Below, piece after piece: positions 1 to 8,030 of a stretch of DNA of 52,733 bases. Position 1 is the first letter of the stretch, and every line of letters begins with the position of its first letter. A model generated the notes under the pieces. That model was given only the letters and a program-made list of their open reading frames with translations. It was not told the DNA's origin and ran no database searches. Where the stretch lies: contig NZ_QVMU01000030.1 in NCBI RefSeq assembly GCF_003605645.1, positions 1-52,733 on the forward strand, given 5' to 3'. This DNA comes from Vibrio sinensis. Lineage in GTDB: Bacteria; Pseudomonadota; Gammaproteobacteria; Enterobacterales; Vibrionaceae. Made by a program: the position numbers and the translations under genes.

Positions 1-3
1 TTG

Positions 4-148
4 GTAAAGAGAGTCGTGTAAAATATCGAGTTCGCACATCTTGTTGTCTGGTTATTGATTTTTCTCAGAACCATTTGATCACATGACAAGATGTGCATCT
101 ACCTTAAATTTATGATTTTTATCAAAATCATTAGGGGATTCCTCAGTG
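4..148. repeat. Left copy of the 145-bp terminal inverted repeat
   Basis: The first 145 bases after position 3 are the reverse complement of the last 145 bases of the window, with about 14 mismatches (roughly 90% identity) and no gaps. The outermost 36 bases are identical. Inside this copy, positions 34-44 and 86-96 form a perfect 11-bp inverted pair (GCACATCTTGT / ACAAGATGTGC), and positions 112-132 make a small hairpin. The inner half encodes the C-terminus of the NYN gene. No transposase, protelomerase or terminal protein was recognised nearby, so the repeat type is unknown: transposon end, linear-plasmid end, or an inverted duplication at which an assembly stopped. Confidence 0.92.
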
Positions 149-813
149 TTACGGGTTCTATAGCGCGTTGGATATTTATCAAAAAAGTCAGATAACTTCT
201 TCAACCCGTAGTTTCGAGGGTCAAAATCTGGCTTCAGTCTCTTTAAGTACTTGCCTATTTCACCTAGTTTTGCCCAGCCCGATTCATCTCGATAGTTCTG
301 CCAAGCTTGATGCATTAATCGCCATAATTCGCGTTCTGAGTCTTGATTAGAGCTTGGTTGTGCCTCCCCAAGATCAACATCAGCGTTTAAGTTCTCTATC
401 GCTACAAAGTCATCACAAGCGTTTTTAAACGAAGTCGGAGTCATCGCTTTTCCTACACCGATGACGTGTATCTCCGACTCTCTTAATCTCGTAGCAAGAC
501 TTGTAAAGTCACTATCACTGGATATCAAAGCAAAAGCATCAAACCTTTGGCTGTACAAGAGATCCATTGCATCAATAATCATTAAAGAGTCTGTCGAGTT
601 TTTTCCAGATGTATAGGCAAATTGCTGCTTAGCTTGAATCGCTAACTCATTCAAAGGCTGCTTCCAGTTTTTTAGTTGTTCAGCAGAAAAATCGCCATAT
701 GCACGTTTAACGATGATCTGCCCAAAACTAGAAAGCTCTTCAATAATCAGGTTTAGCTTTGAGTGTGGAGTGTTTTCTGAATCAATTAATACAGCGATTT
801 TTCTGTTACCCAT
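79..813 (-). CDS. NYN-domain putative RNase with C-terminal LOTUS/OST-HTH-like domain
   Basis: The protein is probably 244 aa. Residues 4-145 look like a NYN (PIN-like) nuclease domain, with the opening strand IAVLIDSEN (D11), a central acidic stretch NSTDSLMIIDAM (about 72-83) and SSDSDF (about 98-103). These acidic residues are the usual metal ligands. Residues 162-215 (GWAKLGEIGKYL, then NYGLKKLSDFF) match the LOTUS/OST-HTH RNA-binding fold often fused to bacterial NYN domains. Expected role: RNA cleavage or RNA-guided regulation. The frame stays open upstream to a TTG at 873, two bases after the preceding stop. I prefer the ATG at 813 because the domain begins right after it, but neither start has a good Shine-Dalgarno. 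The last 20-odd codons lie inside the terminal repeat, so the tail may be acquired. Confidence 0.75.
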   Translation of the reverse strand: MGNRKIAVLIDSENTPHSKLNLIIEELSSFGQIIVKRAYGDFSAEQLKNWKQPLNELAIQAKQQFAYTSGKNSTDSLMIIDAMDLLYSQRFDAFALISSDSDFTSLATRLRESEIHVIGVGKAMTPTSFKNACDDFVAIENLNADVDLGEAQPSSNQDSERELWRLMHQAWQNYRDESGWAKLGEIGKYLKRLKPDFDPRNYGLKKLSDFFDKYPTRYRTRNTEESPNDFDKNHKFKVDAHLVM

Positions 814-875
814 AATCCGTGCGTGACCATCCTTTATGTAGTTAGTTGCACTATCCAATTTTATTCCTTCCAAGG

Positions 876-1595
876 TTATTGTTCGCGCTCAAAAACAGTT
901 ACTAAGGTGCGACGCCCATTATCGTTAACAATAAGGTATGTGAATTTGGAAGTTGGATGCCCCCAAGCTTCTACATTGTCGGCAGTACCGTATTTTTTCG
1001 CTTTATGGGCCAAAACATTTGCAGGCAAATTTCGAATTCTCAACTCAGGATGTTTAAGTCGATTGACTAAACTCGCCCAGGGCTTTTTGGGATCTCCAGT
1101 GCTCAATCGCTCTTTATACTGTTCAACAGCGTGAGCGGTAACATAAACGGTCCCCATTGCTGGTGTTTCAACGGCATCATGCGTATTTGCATATTCCTGG
1201 CGATTTGCATCTAAGAGCACTGTTACACATGATTTTGGGTCGGCCATGAACTCACGACTTTGTGATACCTCTATTTGCACTCCAGCCATTCGGTTTTGAA
1301 GAAATGCTGCAAACTTTTGTGCATGTTTTTTCGTAGATTTACCACGGGCAAGCTTTTTGATTGCTCCCTTTGACACAACGAGTTTGTAGCCAGAACCAGA
1401 ACCCGGCTCTCGACCCATTACTTTTTCTTCAAAGAGTAGGTATTGAATGGCTGATAATTCTGAAATCAAATCAGAATCTTCATGGGAAAAGTCGATTTTT
1501 ACATCAAGAATTCCACTGCGTTTAGTGCCCACACGCCAGAATACTCGGCTCGTTTGGTCATCTAGTTTTTCAGAAAGAGTGGTTAGAATCATCAT
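876..1595 (-). CDS. Conserved-looking hypothetical protein (239 aa)
   Basis: I do not recognise the family. The start is ATGATG at 1595, with GGAGAT seven bases upstream; an upstream in-frame start at 1631 has no ribosome site. The middle is basic (GAIKKLARGKSTKKHAQK), and the C-terminus contains a His-Ala-Val-Glu-Gln segment and a final beta-rich stretch ending FEREQ. No signal peptide or membrane segment is visible. It sits two bases upstream of the NYN gene's possible TTG start, so the two are likely co-transcribed and may work together. A 12-codon upstream extension and the palindrome at 1707 lie ahead of it. Confidence 0.7.
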   Translation of the reverse strand: MMILTTLSEKLDDQTSRVFWRVGTKRSGILDVKIDFSHEDSDLISELSAIQYLLFEEKVMGREPGSGSGYKLVVSKGAIKKLARGKSTKKHAQKFAAFLQNRMAGVQIEVSQSREFMADPKSCVTVLLDANRQEYANTHDAVETPAMGTVYVTAHAVEQYKERLSTGDPKKPWASLVNRLKHPELRIRNLPANVLAHKAKKYGTADNVEAWGHPTSKFTYLIVNDNGRRTLVTVFEREQ

Positions 1596-1706
1596 AGTCT
1601 TATCTCCGGTATTTAAGATCCCTTCCGGCATCGCCGTAAGGACCTCATTTAGTTAATATTCATACTTACTTTATCATGCTTTTTGAAAACGCAACCCCTC
1701 CCCTCC

Positions 1707-1724
1707 ACTTTCACATGTGAAAGT
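1707..1724. promoter_or_regulatory. Dispersed palindrome ACTTTCACATGTGAAAGT, copy 1
   Basis: Perfect 18-bp palindrome touching the stop codon of the NERD gene (stop at 1725-1727) and about 110 bp upstream of the 1595 start. It is one of nine copies in the window. Regulator or organiser binding site is an inference. Confidence 0.75.
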
Positions 1725-2702
1725 CTAAGAAACGGTATTTTGCTCAGACTCCACGCGCTCTTTTTGCACAAACACCAAATACGATTCTGAACATTCACAT
1801 TTTAACCAGTACTCTAACTTTTTCTTTGTTACCTTAGCTCTCTTGCTTCCACAATGAGCACAAGGAGTTCGCATTGAAGTGTTAGTGTCACAACAAAGAC
1901 ACTTTACGAAGTAACCAAACTTCCCATGACATGCTGTAAGCTGCTCAGCCTCACCACACTTTTTACAGCGGATTTTTTTTGAATCAACCTCATTACGAAC
2001 AAGCATTTCGTTTTCCTGTTCTTTATGTAATGAGCCAGAGTTATCGACTGACCTGTTAGAACAAAGTTCATCCAATAAATATTCAGTTATGCTATGCAAC
2101 TCTTCTTTAGTAAAAAAAGGTTCTGTTGCTAAAAACGCTTTAAGCTTTCCTTTTTCACCTATTCTCCTAACGGCATCAGCTACAGCTTCGCTTTTAATGA
2201 TTCTTTCGTTAATGTCAGCAGGTATATTATCTCTGTGCAAAATACACGAGTTAGAAACAACGCATAACGAGTCCCACCGTCGGCCACCAACATTTTGCTG
2301 GACACCTAACATTTTCCCCAGGAACTTAGGAGCGTTATCAACAAGAGCTTTCTTCAATAATTGCTGTTGCAACTCAGCTTGTTTGATCGGAGAAGGAATA
2401 CCTGACCAATAACCTTTATAACTTCTGGACCACTCACCACTCTCGTTAACTTTGACTTCCCCATAGATACTTTTTGATTCAAGTATTAGGAAACCGTATT
2501 TATGCAATACTAAGTGATCTATCTGTGCTTTTTCACCATTATACGTGAAGGTAAAATCGTTAAATACGTGAATTTCTTCGCTATCTTTAAACGCTCGACG
2601 TAAATAAAAAGCCACATCTCGCTCTTGTTTTTCACCTGCAATGATACGACTATCCTCTGAGTTACTTTCTGCTTTAATAGCCTTTGTTGTAATAATTGGC
2701 AT
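1725..2702 (-). CDS. NERD-domain protein with C-terminal zinc ribbons
   Basis: Protein of 325 aa. The ATG at 2702 is chosen because AAAGGTG lies six bases upstream; the longer open frame merely reads through the palindrome at 2737. Residues about 25-140 match the nuclease-related NERD domain: an N-terminal QERDVAFYLRR helix, AQIDHLVL, and the LILESKSIYGEV strand carrying the E-x-K pair of restriction-like nucleases. The C-terminus has a run of CxxC pairs (CKKCG, CLCC, CAHCG, then CEC) typical of topoisomerase-type zinc ribbons. NERD plus zinc ribbon suggests a DNA-processing or defence role. It lies in the minus-strand run 3281 to 79. Confidence 0.82.
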   Translation of the reverse strand: MPIITTKAIKAESNSEDSRIIAGEKQERDVAFYLRRAFKDSEEIHVFNDFTFTYNGEKAQIDHLVLHKYGFLILESKSIYGEVKVNESGEWSRSYKGYWSGIPSPIKQAELQQQLLKKALVDNAPKFLGKMLGVQQNVGGRRWDSLCVVSNSCILHRDNIPADINERIIKSEAVADAVRRIGEKGKLKAFLATEPFFTKEELHSITEYLLDELCSNRSVDNSGSLHKEQENEMLVRNEVDSKKIRCKKCGEAEQLTACHGKFGYFVKCLCCDTNTSMRTPCAHCGSKRAKVTKKKLEYWLKCECSESYLVFVQKERVESEQNTVS

Positions 2703-2736
2703 ATCAACACCTTTTAAATGCGAGTTCTTTATGCAG

Positions 2737-2754
2737 ACTTTCACATGTGAAAGT
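2737..2754. promoter_or_regulatory. Dispersed palindrome, copy 2
   Basis: Perfect 18-bp copy (20 bp symmetric with the flanking G and C). It lies four bases past the stop of the 2759-3019 gene and 35 bp upstream of the NERD start. Confidence 0.75.
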
Positions 2755-2758
2755 CCAG

Positions 2759-3019
2759 CTAGTACGCCCAACTGTCAAAATCTGTATGGGTGAGAATTTC
2801 ACCGTCTTTGGCCGGACGAACATAAACACTTCCATAACCCCCTTCTGTTCCAATCGCGTAACACGCAATAGAAAATGCAATTTGAGGGTTAGGTACAGTG
2901 GCAACTATTTCTTCATTGATTGTTACGACAGAACAATGACCCGTGTACGAATCTGGCAACTCAGAAATTGCGGTTGCTGCATCGAGCGTTTCACTTCCAT
3001 CCGATATCAGAATGCTCAT
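2759..3019 (-). CDS. Small hypothetical protein (86 aa)
   Basis: Not recognised. It is acidic, with no membrane segment or signal peptide. The middle (SIACYAIGTEGGYGSVYVRPAK) looks like a compact beta-sheet domain. The ATG at 3019 has only a weak ribosome site. It sits between the small membrane protein (20 bp upstream) and the NERD gene, in the same orientation and probably the same transcript. Confidence 0.6.
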   Translation of the reverse strand: MSILISDGSETLDAATAISELPDSYTGHCSVVTINEEIVATVPNPQIAFSIACYAIGTEGGYGSVYVRPAKDGEILTHTDFDSWAY

Positions 3020-3038
3020 ATTTAGCTACCAAACTGTA

Positions 3039-3281
3039 CTAAAATCCAAAGAAACTACCACCAGCAAGTCCTGACGAATCGCCAACAACAGCAGCATAAA
3101 TGGCAGCAGCTATTGCCGCAACGATGACAAACTTAACGATGGCAAAGCCAAAAGAGAACAGCCTCCATATTAAAAAGAACCCAATCACAGCAGCAATCCA
3201 GCGCCAATCAAAGGGTATATCACCTAAAGAACTATCAAGGGCTCTCTGAACTTCATATAGCCAGCCGTTTATCATATCCAT
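3039..3281 (-). CDS. Small inner-membrane protein (80 aa)
   Basis: An amphipathic N-terminus (residues 1-27) is followed by two adjacent hydrophobic segments at about 28-45 and 47-66 and a glycine-rich tail, GLAGGSFFGF. GGAG lies nine bases before the ATG. It is the first gene of the minus run 3281 to 79. A TACACT hexamer about 30 bp upstream could be its -10 box, and the activator-like box at 3348-3373 lies behind that. Function unknown. Confidence 0.65.
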   Translation of the reverse strand: MDMINGWLYEVQRALDSSLGDIPFDWRWIAAVIGFFLIWRLFSFGFAIVKFVIVAAIAAAIYAAVVGDSSGLAGGSFFGF

Positions 3282-3347
3282 AAGATCAATCTCCAGAGCA
3301 TCATGCTCTTAGTGTACCGACATGACATTTTTTTAAGAGATGAGAAC

Positions 3348-3373
3348 TTGCCCTTTTTTGGGCAAATTGAGGG
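3348..3373 (-). promoter_or_regulatory. Putative FlhDC/SetCD-type activator box (site 1)
   Basis: Inverted arms TTGCCC and GGGCAA around a T6 core, followed by AATTGAGGG. Read on the minus strand it fits the pattern C-Y-Y-n-n-A-W-T-T-G-C-C-C then A/T-rich then GGGC, which is shared with six other sites. It lies upstream of the 3281 operon, and a TACACT -10 candidate follows. Confidence 0.5.
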
Positions 3374-3454
3374 ACATGACAAAGAGCTACTTAGTAAAAG
3401 AGTGATCTGCTTTAGGATGGCAATCCTATTTGTGGTTGGTTGTGTTAAATAATC

Positions 3455-3477
3455 TACCACAATTCTATTTTGTGGTA
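3455..3477. promoter_or_regulatory. Inverted repeat upstream of the ATPase gene
   Basis: TACCACAA and TTGTGGTA flank a 7-base centre, 36 bp before the ATPase start. It is placed to act as an operator for that gene. The binding protein is unknown. Confidence 0.45.
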
Positions 3478-3512
3478 TCATTGATAACACAATTTACCAA
3501 AGGAGCACGACA

Positions 3513-4607
3513 ATGGATATCTGGCATTATCCTCGTACACAGCTTGCTACGTTTATCCTTAACGGGATGGACAAAGGTCTTCTTCAACGAGTTTCAATCT
3601 TCGCTCCACGCAAGCGAGGAAAAACTCAATTCATTCAAAAAGATATCATTCCTATGGCTCGTGAACTTGGTGTCTTACCTATCTATGTAGATTTTTGGAT
3701 GCAAAAAGACGACCCAGAAGGCATCTTCATTAAATCCGTCATTGATGCTTGTGAAAGGAATGAAGGATTTCTACATAAGCTTGGCAAAGCTCTCAACTTC
3801 AAAAAGTTAGGTTTTAGTGCAGCTGGTGGCAAAGTTGAAGTAGAGCGTTCTCAGGGAGAACTGAGAGCTGACTTGTTCGCTGTATTTCAACGCTTAAACG
3901 AGCTGGATATGCCTGTTTTACTGTTGCTTGACGAAGTTCAACATTTGGCTACTCGCAAAGAATTTGACTCGTTTACGGCAGCTCTACGCAGTTTTGTAGT
4001 GAACAGAGAGGATAACAACGTCAAATGCATCTTCACAGGTTCAAGTAGAGAGGGGTTAAGTCGCTTATTCAAAGACAACAAGGCTCCATTCTACAACTCC
4101 AGCCAAACCCAGATATTTGAAGAGCTGGATATGGATTTCGTTGAATTCGAGTTGGCCGCATTCAAAAATGTCACTGGTGGTGTCGAACTCGACAAACACA
4201 AAGCCCTAGAAATCTTAATCAAACAAAATCGCGCTCCCGCTCGGTTTGTTGAAATGTTAAAGAATATGGCCCTGAACATGGTTCATGACCTAGATATTGG
4301 TGTCCATCGTTATGACGTTGATCGTATCGAGTCAGAGGACCACTTTTCAAAAACATACGAACAACTGAAACCTATCGAAGTGGCGATCCTAAAGCTTGTT
4401 GCTGCCAATGAGTCAAAAGGTCTTTATACCAAAACAGGACTAGACAAAGTGAAAGCTTTCACTGGCGACCCAGAAACAGACGTTACAAAATGGTCGGTGA
4501 AAAATGCAGTCACACGATTGAAGTCGCTTGAGCTAATTTACAGCCCAGAGCGTGGGAAGTTGGAAATTGAGAACCACGACTTTCGTGATTATATTCTTGA
4601 AAAATAA
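3513..4607 (+). CDS. P-loop ATPase with C-terminal winged-helix region
   Basis: Protein of 364 aa with AAGGAGC just before the ATG. The P-loop APRKRGKT is at 31-38, Walker B VLLLLDEVQ ends at D140-E141, and a sensor-like strand CIFTGSSREG follows near 175-185. This arrangement resembles archaeal-type/AAA ATPases of the STAND group. The last 80 residues (GLYTKTGLDKVKAF, then KNAVTRLKSLELIY) look like a winged helix. Such ATPases commonly act as NTP-driven switches or defence sensors. The gene stands alone on the plus strand between its own inverted-repeat operator and a terminator, next to the NERD/NYN run. The exact family is uncertain. Confidence 0.75.
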   Translation: MDIWHYPRTQLATFILNGMDKGLLQRVSIFAPRKRGKTQFIQKDIIPMARELGVLPIYVDFWMQKDDPEGIFIKSVIDACERNEGFLHKLGKALNFKKLGFSAAGGKVEVERSQGELRADLFAVFQRLNELDMPVLLLLDEVQHLATRKEFDSFTAALRSFVVNREDNNVKCIFTGSSREGLSRLFKDNKAPFYNSSQTQIFEELDMDFVEFELAAFKNVTGGVELDKHKALEILIKQNRAPARFVEMLKNMALNMVHDLDIGVHRYDVDRIESEDHFSKTYEQLKPIEVAILKLVAANESKGLYTKTGLDKVKAFTGDPETDVTKWSVKNAVTRLKSLELIYSPERGKLEIENHDFRDYILEK

Positions 4608-4635
4608 GTGCCTTTCGGCATGTTAAGACTATCAG

Positions 4636-4660
4636 CCCATGCTTCATGCGTGGGTTTTGT
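4636..4660 (+). terminator. Rho-independent terminator after the ATPase gene
   Basis: CCCATGC-TTCAT-GCGTGGG hairpin followed by TTTTGTTTAT, 28 bp past the ATPase stop. Confidence 0.7.
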
Positions 4661-4931
4661 TTATGAGTTGTACTTCTATATTCTCAAACCCCATGTCTCT
4701 AACCTGATTTACCAGGATATCAAGCCTCCACACTCTCAAGTCACTGGTTCTTCCATGTCTAATTGCATACGCGATTCCTTTACCACTATCAATCCCAACC
4801 AAATGAAACTTATTAGGATGCAGTTTAGATTCCTGCGCAATTAGTTTGGTCATTGTTCGAGTCTCCGCGAGACGGCGGAACTCACCTTCTTTTACTTGAT
4901 GGAAAACGACTCCAGACATACATATCACCAT
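4644..4931 (-). CDS. Hypothetical protein (up to 95 aa)
   Basis: Not recognised. The sequence is alpha/beta in appearance, with a central HLVGIDSGKGIAYAIRHGR and a closing VRDMGFENIEVQLI. The start is unclear: ATGs at 4931 and 4919 both lack a convincing ribosome site. It converges on the ATPase gene, and its stop overlaps that gene's terminator, so a shared bidirectional end is likely. Confidence 0.5.
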   Translation of the reverse strand: MVICMSGVVFHQVKEGEFRRLAETRTMTKLIAQESKLHPNKFHLVGIDSGKGIAYAIRHGRTSDLRVWRLDILVNQVRDMGFENIEVQLINKTHA

Positions 4932-4987
4932 TATATTGACTACATATGCTCATTATGTCGATTTAAAGGGGGAAATCAAAGAGGTTT

Positions 4988-5114
4988 TATTGCTGGGGCA
5001 CGATAAGTAATAAGCTGAGGTTCGAAGCAGAAACGCCATCAGCCAGGTCAGTGATGTAATTTTGCACAAACTTTAACTAATTGTCCAAAGTCTCAAACAC
5101 ATCCCCCAGCAATA
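4988..5114. repeat. Short element bounded by 11-bp inverted repeats
   Basis: TATTGCTGGGG at 4988-4998 and CCCCAGCAATA at 5104-5114 are perfect inverted arms, 105 bp apart. The interior has no open frame. It could be a small structured RNA or a MITE-like relic. Confidence 0.4.
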
Positions 5115-5122
5115 TAGCACAA

Positions 5123-5569
5123 TTAGTTCAACTGACTTTCAGTAACAACTTGATCCCAAGTGTGCAGTACCTTCGACAAATGCTGATGCTTCTTGTTGAA
5201 CTCAACATCACTCAATACCGCTTTATACGGGGCACTTAGGTCGGAACAATTAATATTAGCCCCTACCAGTTGAAGCGTGTCAGTGAGGGAACCACCACTA
5301 GCATCAAGCCCTAAGCGGTCAACGGTTTCACTACTAACAAGCGCTTGTACAACATTGGCAAAGTCGCGTGAGCTTAATTGTTCAATACTAAGCTTTGTCT
5401 TACAGCTACTTTCCACTGCGGCCTTGTATTGAATGGTGTATTTCGCGTTAACTGGGGCCATAGAGTGCATCGCCATTAGATACGCATCAACTTCTGTTTT
5501 AGGGAAAACATCCGCTTGAGCTGAAAATGCAGTTAACGTCGCTAGCAGTAGTCCAATTTTCTTCATCAT
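5123..5569 (-). CDS. Periplasmic hypothetical protein (148 aa)
   Basis: The start MMKKIG at 5569 has AGGA about nine bases upstream and opens a classic signal peptide (MMKKIGLLLATLTAFSAQA, cleavage before DVFPK). The mature part is helical and contains two cysteines (in SSCKTK and NCSDL) that could form a disulfide. I do not recognise the family. It lies beside the distal end of the RHS locus but has no clear link to it. Confidence 0.65.
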   Translation of the reverse strand: MMKKIGLLLATLTAFSAQADVFPKTEVDAYLMAMHSMAPVNAKYTIQYKAAVESSCKTKLSIEQLSSRDFANVVQALVSSETVDRLGLDASGGSLTDTLQLVGANINCSDLSAPYKAVLSDVEFNKKHQHLSKVLHTWDQVVTESQLN

Positions 5570-5652
5570 TCTTGTTCCTGTTACATTGTTCAAAGTGGCA
5601 TTATTTACTCGACTGATTTTCAAGCTAAATATTACATTCAGTCAAGCACTTA

Positions 5653-6081
5653 TCACTTTTCGAACATGGGTAGTAATTCCTGAACACTTTTTTCACAAGC
5701 GGCTTGTCTACGGCCACTTTCGTAAAAGTAAGCCCATAGACTTTGTGGCATCCCCTCAAGAAACTCGATAGGAAAAGGATTAGGTGTTTTAGCCCAACAG
5801 TTTTGCTTCTGGTCAGAATAACCTTGTCGTTGCGCATCTTGCTGAAATAACGTGTATAACGCTTTTAGTTCATCATCATTATAGAAACAATGATAATTAC
5901 CACCAACTAGTTGGTTGGTCCCTAGTTCTATCCATAGAGGATACCGAGAAGAACTACCGAAACAAATTAACTGATAGTGTGGCTTCGATTGTCTTACCTC
6001 ATCTTCACAAAGCTCTACTTTGCTGGAGGTAAATGTATCTTTCCCTATTAAAAATGGATTGTATTGATACTGACTAGCCAT
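5653..6081 (-). CDS. Probable immunity-type orphan protein (142 aa)
   Basis: Soluble, aromatic-rich protein with no signal peptide and a strong AAGGAG before the ATG. It directly follows a broken piece of RHS core (6101-6213), just as the other small genes of this locus follow RHS tips. I infer it was the immunity gene of a lost RHS toxin tip. The sequence itself is not recognised. Confidence 0.6.
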   Translation of the reverse strand: MASQYQYNPFLIGKDTFTSSKVELCEDEVRQSKPHYQLICFGSSSRYPLWIELGTNQLVGGNYHCFYNDDELKALYTLFQQDAQRQGYSDQKQNCWAKTPNPFPIEFLEGMPQSLWAYFYESGRRQAACEKSVQELLPMFEK

Positions 6082-6100
6082 TTTATCTCCTTGATATTCA

Positions 6101-6213
6101 TATTTGCGCTGGTTTTCCCAGTTCCGGCATCCACCTCGGCAAGTAACTCGCCATCGAGGCCATAAACATAGAGCACACCCACGCCACCAGCTGGCTTAAT
6201 CCGCTGGTGGTAG
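6101..6213 (-). pseudogene. RHS core fragment
   Basis: Read on the minus strand it encodes KPAGGVGVLYVYGLDGEL and LAEVDAGTGK, the same stretch as in the full RHS gene around 11460-11550, and then breaks off. It has no start codon or tip. It is the scar of an old tip replacement. Confidence 0.8.
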
Positions 6214-6285
6214 TGAAAAAGGTTCATAGAGGTCAGTCAATCCCAGTGAGTTCAATCACTTCAACGCATGTTTAGATGAGCAACT

Positions 6286-6810
6286 TCAACCTCTATGCAA
6301 ATCCTCTTCTAACTTTTGCTCCTCATCATCTGTGACTACACCTTTAAAGACATAAGTTGTTTCACGGGGCAATTCTTTTTCTTTGAATAAGAGAGCTTTT
6401 ATATCGCCTACCTTTGCTACTTTACTTTGGAATTTACTAGGCATCTTCTCAAACTGAATCTCACCTATACCTCCCCTACCAAGGAAAATATTAAATATCG
6501 CATATTCCTTGCCATTTCTTTTAAGAGCAAATTTATATCCAGTTACAGGTTCGTCAGGGCATATTTTTATTTCTTTAAGCCATTTTTTTCTAACTGTATC
6601 CAGCCCATCAAATATCTGTAGCAACTTCCCACTCTTGGAACGCTCCATCATATCCAGACGTTTAAATTGCTGAATTAGTTTACCTTTATCCTCTTCCGTA
6701 ATGTGTAGGTAGAAGGCAGTTAATGCCTCTACCTCATAACACCTCAACCACTCACAATCTGAGTAAACGGCTTTTTTTAACGACCTTATGACGTTTGATA
6801 TTACTGACAT
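6286..6810 (-). CDS. Probable RHS immunity protein, displaced (174 aa)
   Basis: The ATG at 6810 is chosen over 6840 because GGGAGAGG precedes it. The protein is charged and cytoplasmic, with CYEVEALTAFYLHITEEDK near the N-terminus and a beta-rich middle (GYKFALKRNGKEYAIFNIF). A 30-bp RHS remnant (6832-6863) sits just upstream, and the sequence leading into the start (GGTTGTGG) is also found ahead of the genes at 10104 and 10627. The tip it once neutralised is gone. The immunity role is inferred from position. Confidence 0.6.
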   Translation of the reverse strand: MSVISNVIRSLKKAVYSDCEWLRCYEVEALTAFYLHITEEDKGKLIQQFKRLDMMERSKSGKLLQIFDGLDTVRKKWLKEIKICPDEPVTGYKFALKRNGKEYAIFNIFLGRGGIGEIQFEKMPSKFQSKVAKVGDIKALLFKEKELPRETTYVFKGVVTDDEEQKLEEDLHRG

Positions 6811-6831
6811 CCACAACCTCTCCCTTATTGC

Positions 6832-6863
6832 CCACGCCACCAGCAGGCTTAACCCGCTGGCGG
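6832..6863. repeat. RHS cassette-boundary repeat, copy B
   Basis: About 30 bp starting CCACGCCACCAGC and ending GCTGGCGG, an imperfect hairpin. Near-identical copies occur at 9620-9650 and 10126-10155, with a diverged one at 6181-6213. It derives from the RHS coding stretch for KPAGGV and marks the joins between displaced cassettes. Confidence 0.75.
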
Positions 6864-6886
6864 CGTGTTACAAGCATGAATGTTTG

Positions 6887-7141
6887 CTATGTGTCACCGT
6901 GAACACCGGGATGTCTAATGAATGCAATTAGCGACTGTACCGCTCCTACTGTCCCAGCAAACACCCCCATACCTAAAAATAACCAAAAAACCATCTCGTG
7001 CTGAATTTGTCTTTCAAATAAACCAAACCAATTTGTGATGTAATATCCTACTCCCCCAAATGCAGCACCAATAATGGCCCCACCAACTAAAAAGGGGAGA
7101 AATACTGTTATCATGAATGCACTAAATCCTTTCATCTTCAT
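6887..7141 (-). CDS. Small membrane protein, likely immunity for the 7233-8030 RHS tip (84 aa)
   Basis: Two hydrophobic segments (about 8-34 and 45-70) separated by WFGLFERQIQHE. It lies 92 bp downstream of an RHS tip with a glycine-rich, membrane-active-looking end. That is the usual toxin-immunity order, and a membrane immunity protein would suit such a toxin. The start is uncertain among ATG 7141, ATG 7135 and TTG 7147. Confidence 0.55.
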   Translation of the reverse strand: MKMKGFSAFMITVFLPFLVGGAIIGAAFGGVGYYITNWFGLFERQIQHEMVFWLFLGMGVFAGTVGAVQSLIAFIRHPGVHGDT

Positions 7142-7232
7142 CTTCAATTCTCACTTATGGGATATTAGCAATGATGTTGCTTCCGATATTACCAGTGGTG
7201 ACAAAAAATACCGTTAGCGTTGGAGGTGCATC

Positions 7233-8030
7233 TTAACGGTGAAACGCATTCGACGAACTCTTTAACCGTTTTTCTAATGACGCTTTATCCCACCATCGGT
7301 TAGCCTGCATCTTTGGAATTATTTTTCCTAGCCCAGCAAATGAGTTACCAACCCCTGCTCCTAATCCACCTAATATCATACTGCGCCCTGAGTTAAGCCA
7401 AATATCATCACAGCTGCCTGTAACTTTGTTCTTAGCAGCTGTCACACCACCTCCAATTACCCCACTACCCAATGAATTGGCAACGATATTTTTCCCCCAA
7501 GACAACCCCTTAGTTAAATTACCAAGACCACCTCCCGCAGCCCCTGTAACGACAGCAGCCCCAAAAGATGCAAAGTCAAACGTCTGTCCTGAATGGTATT
7601 GAGCAATCGCATTAAGCGAACCGCCAACGAAAGCCCCAAAAGCAACCCATCCAAACTCGCCTGTAGGATCAATAAACTTCAACGGATTTCCATGCACATA
7701 CCCATAGGTATCCACTCCATCGAACAGGCCAAGGCGGTCTGATTGTAAGTAACGGCCAAGTGCTGGGTCATAGTAGCGATGCCAGTTGTAGTGAAGCCCA
7801 GTCTCTGCGTCAAAATACTGCCCAGGGAAACGTAAGTTGAACTTGATTTGTTCTGTCGTGACAGTCGCTTTGCCGAACGGAGAGTAACTGGCTTTCCATA
7901 CCGTGGCTCCGGTCTCATCGGTCAATGCTTGCGGCGTACCTAAATGATCGTTATGGACGTGGTAAACGGTGCCATCCACCAGGTAACTATTTAACTTTGG
8001 AATTCGTGAAAGATTAGCTGAGACCATCAC
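7233..8030 (-). CDS. Orphan RHS C-terminal fragment with glycine-rich tip
   Basis: The 265-aa frame begins with 17 unrelated residues and then enters RHS core at LVDGTVYHVHND. It continues through FNLRFPGQYFDAETGLHYNW and DRLGLFDGVDTYGYVHGNPL to the DPTGEF junction (about residue 125). The last 140 residues are the variable tip: glycine-rich helices (GGLGNLTKGLSWGKNI, GGLGAGVGNSFAGLG) ending in a basic tail, WWDKASLEKRLKSSSNAFHR. The ATG overlaps the stop of the preceding gene by four bases, so it could be translated, but it lacks the RHS shell needed for delivery. It may serve as a stored alternative tip. Confidence 0.8.
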   Translation of the reverse strand: MMVSANLSRIPKLNSYLVDGTVYHVHNDHLGTPQALTDETGATVWKASYSPFGKATVTTEQIKFNLRFPGQYFDAETGLHYNWHRYYDPALGRYLQSDRLGLFDGVDTYGYVHGNPLKFIDPTGEFGWVAFGAFVGGSLNAIAQYHSGQTFDFASFGAAVVTGAAGGGLGNLTKGLSWGKNIVANSLGSGVIGGGVTAAKNKVTGSCDDIWLNSGRSMILGGLGAGVGNSFAGLGKIIPKMQANRWWDKASLEKRLKSSSNAFHR

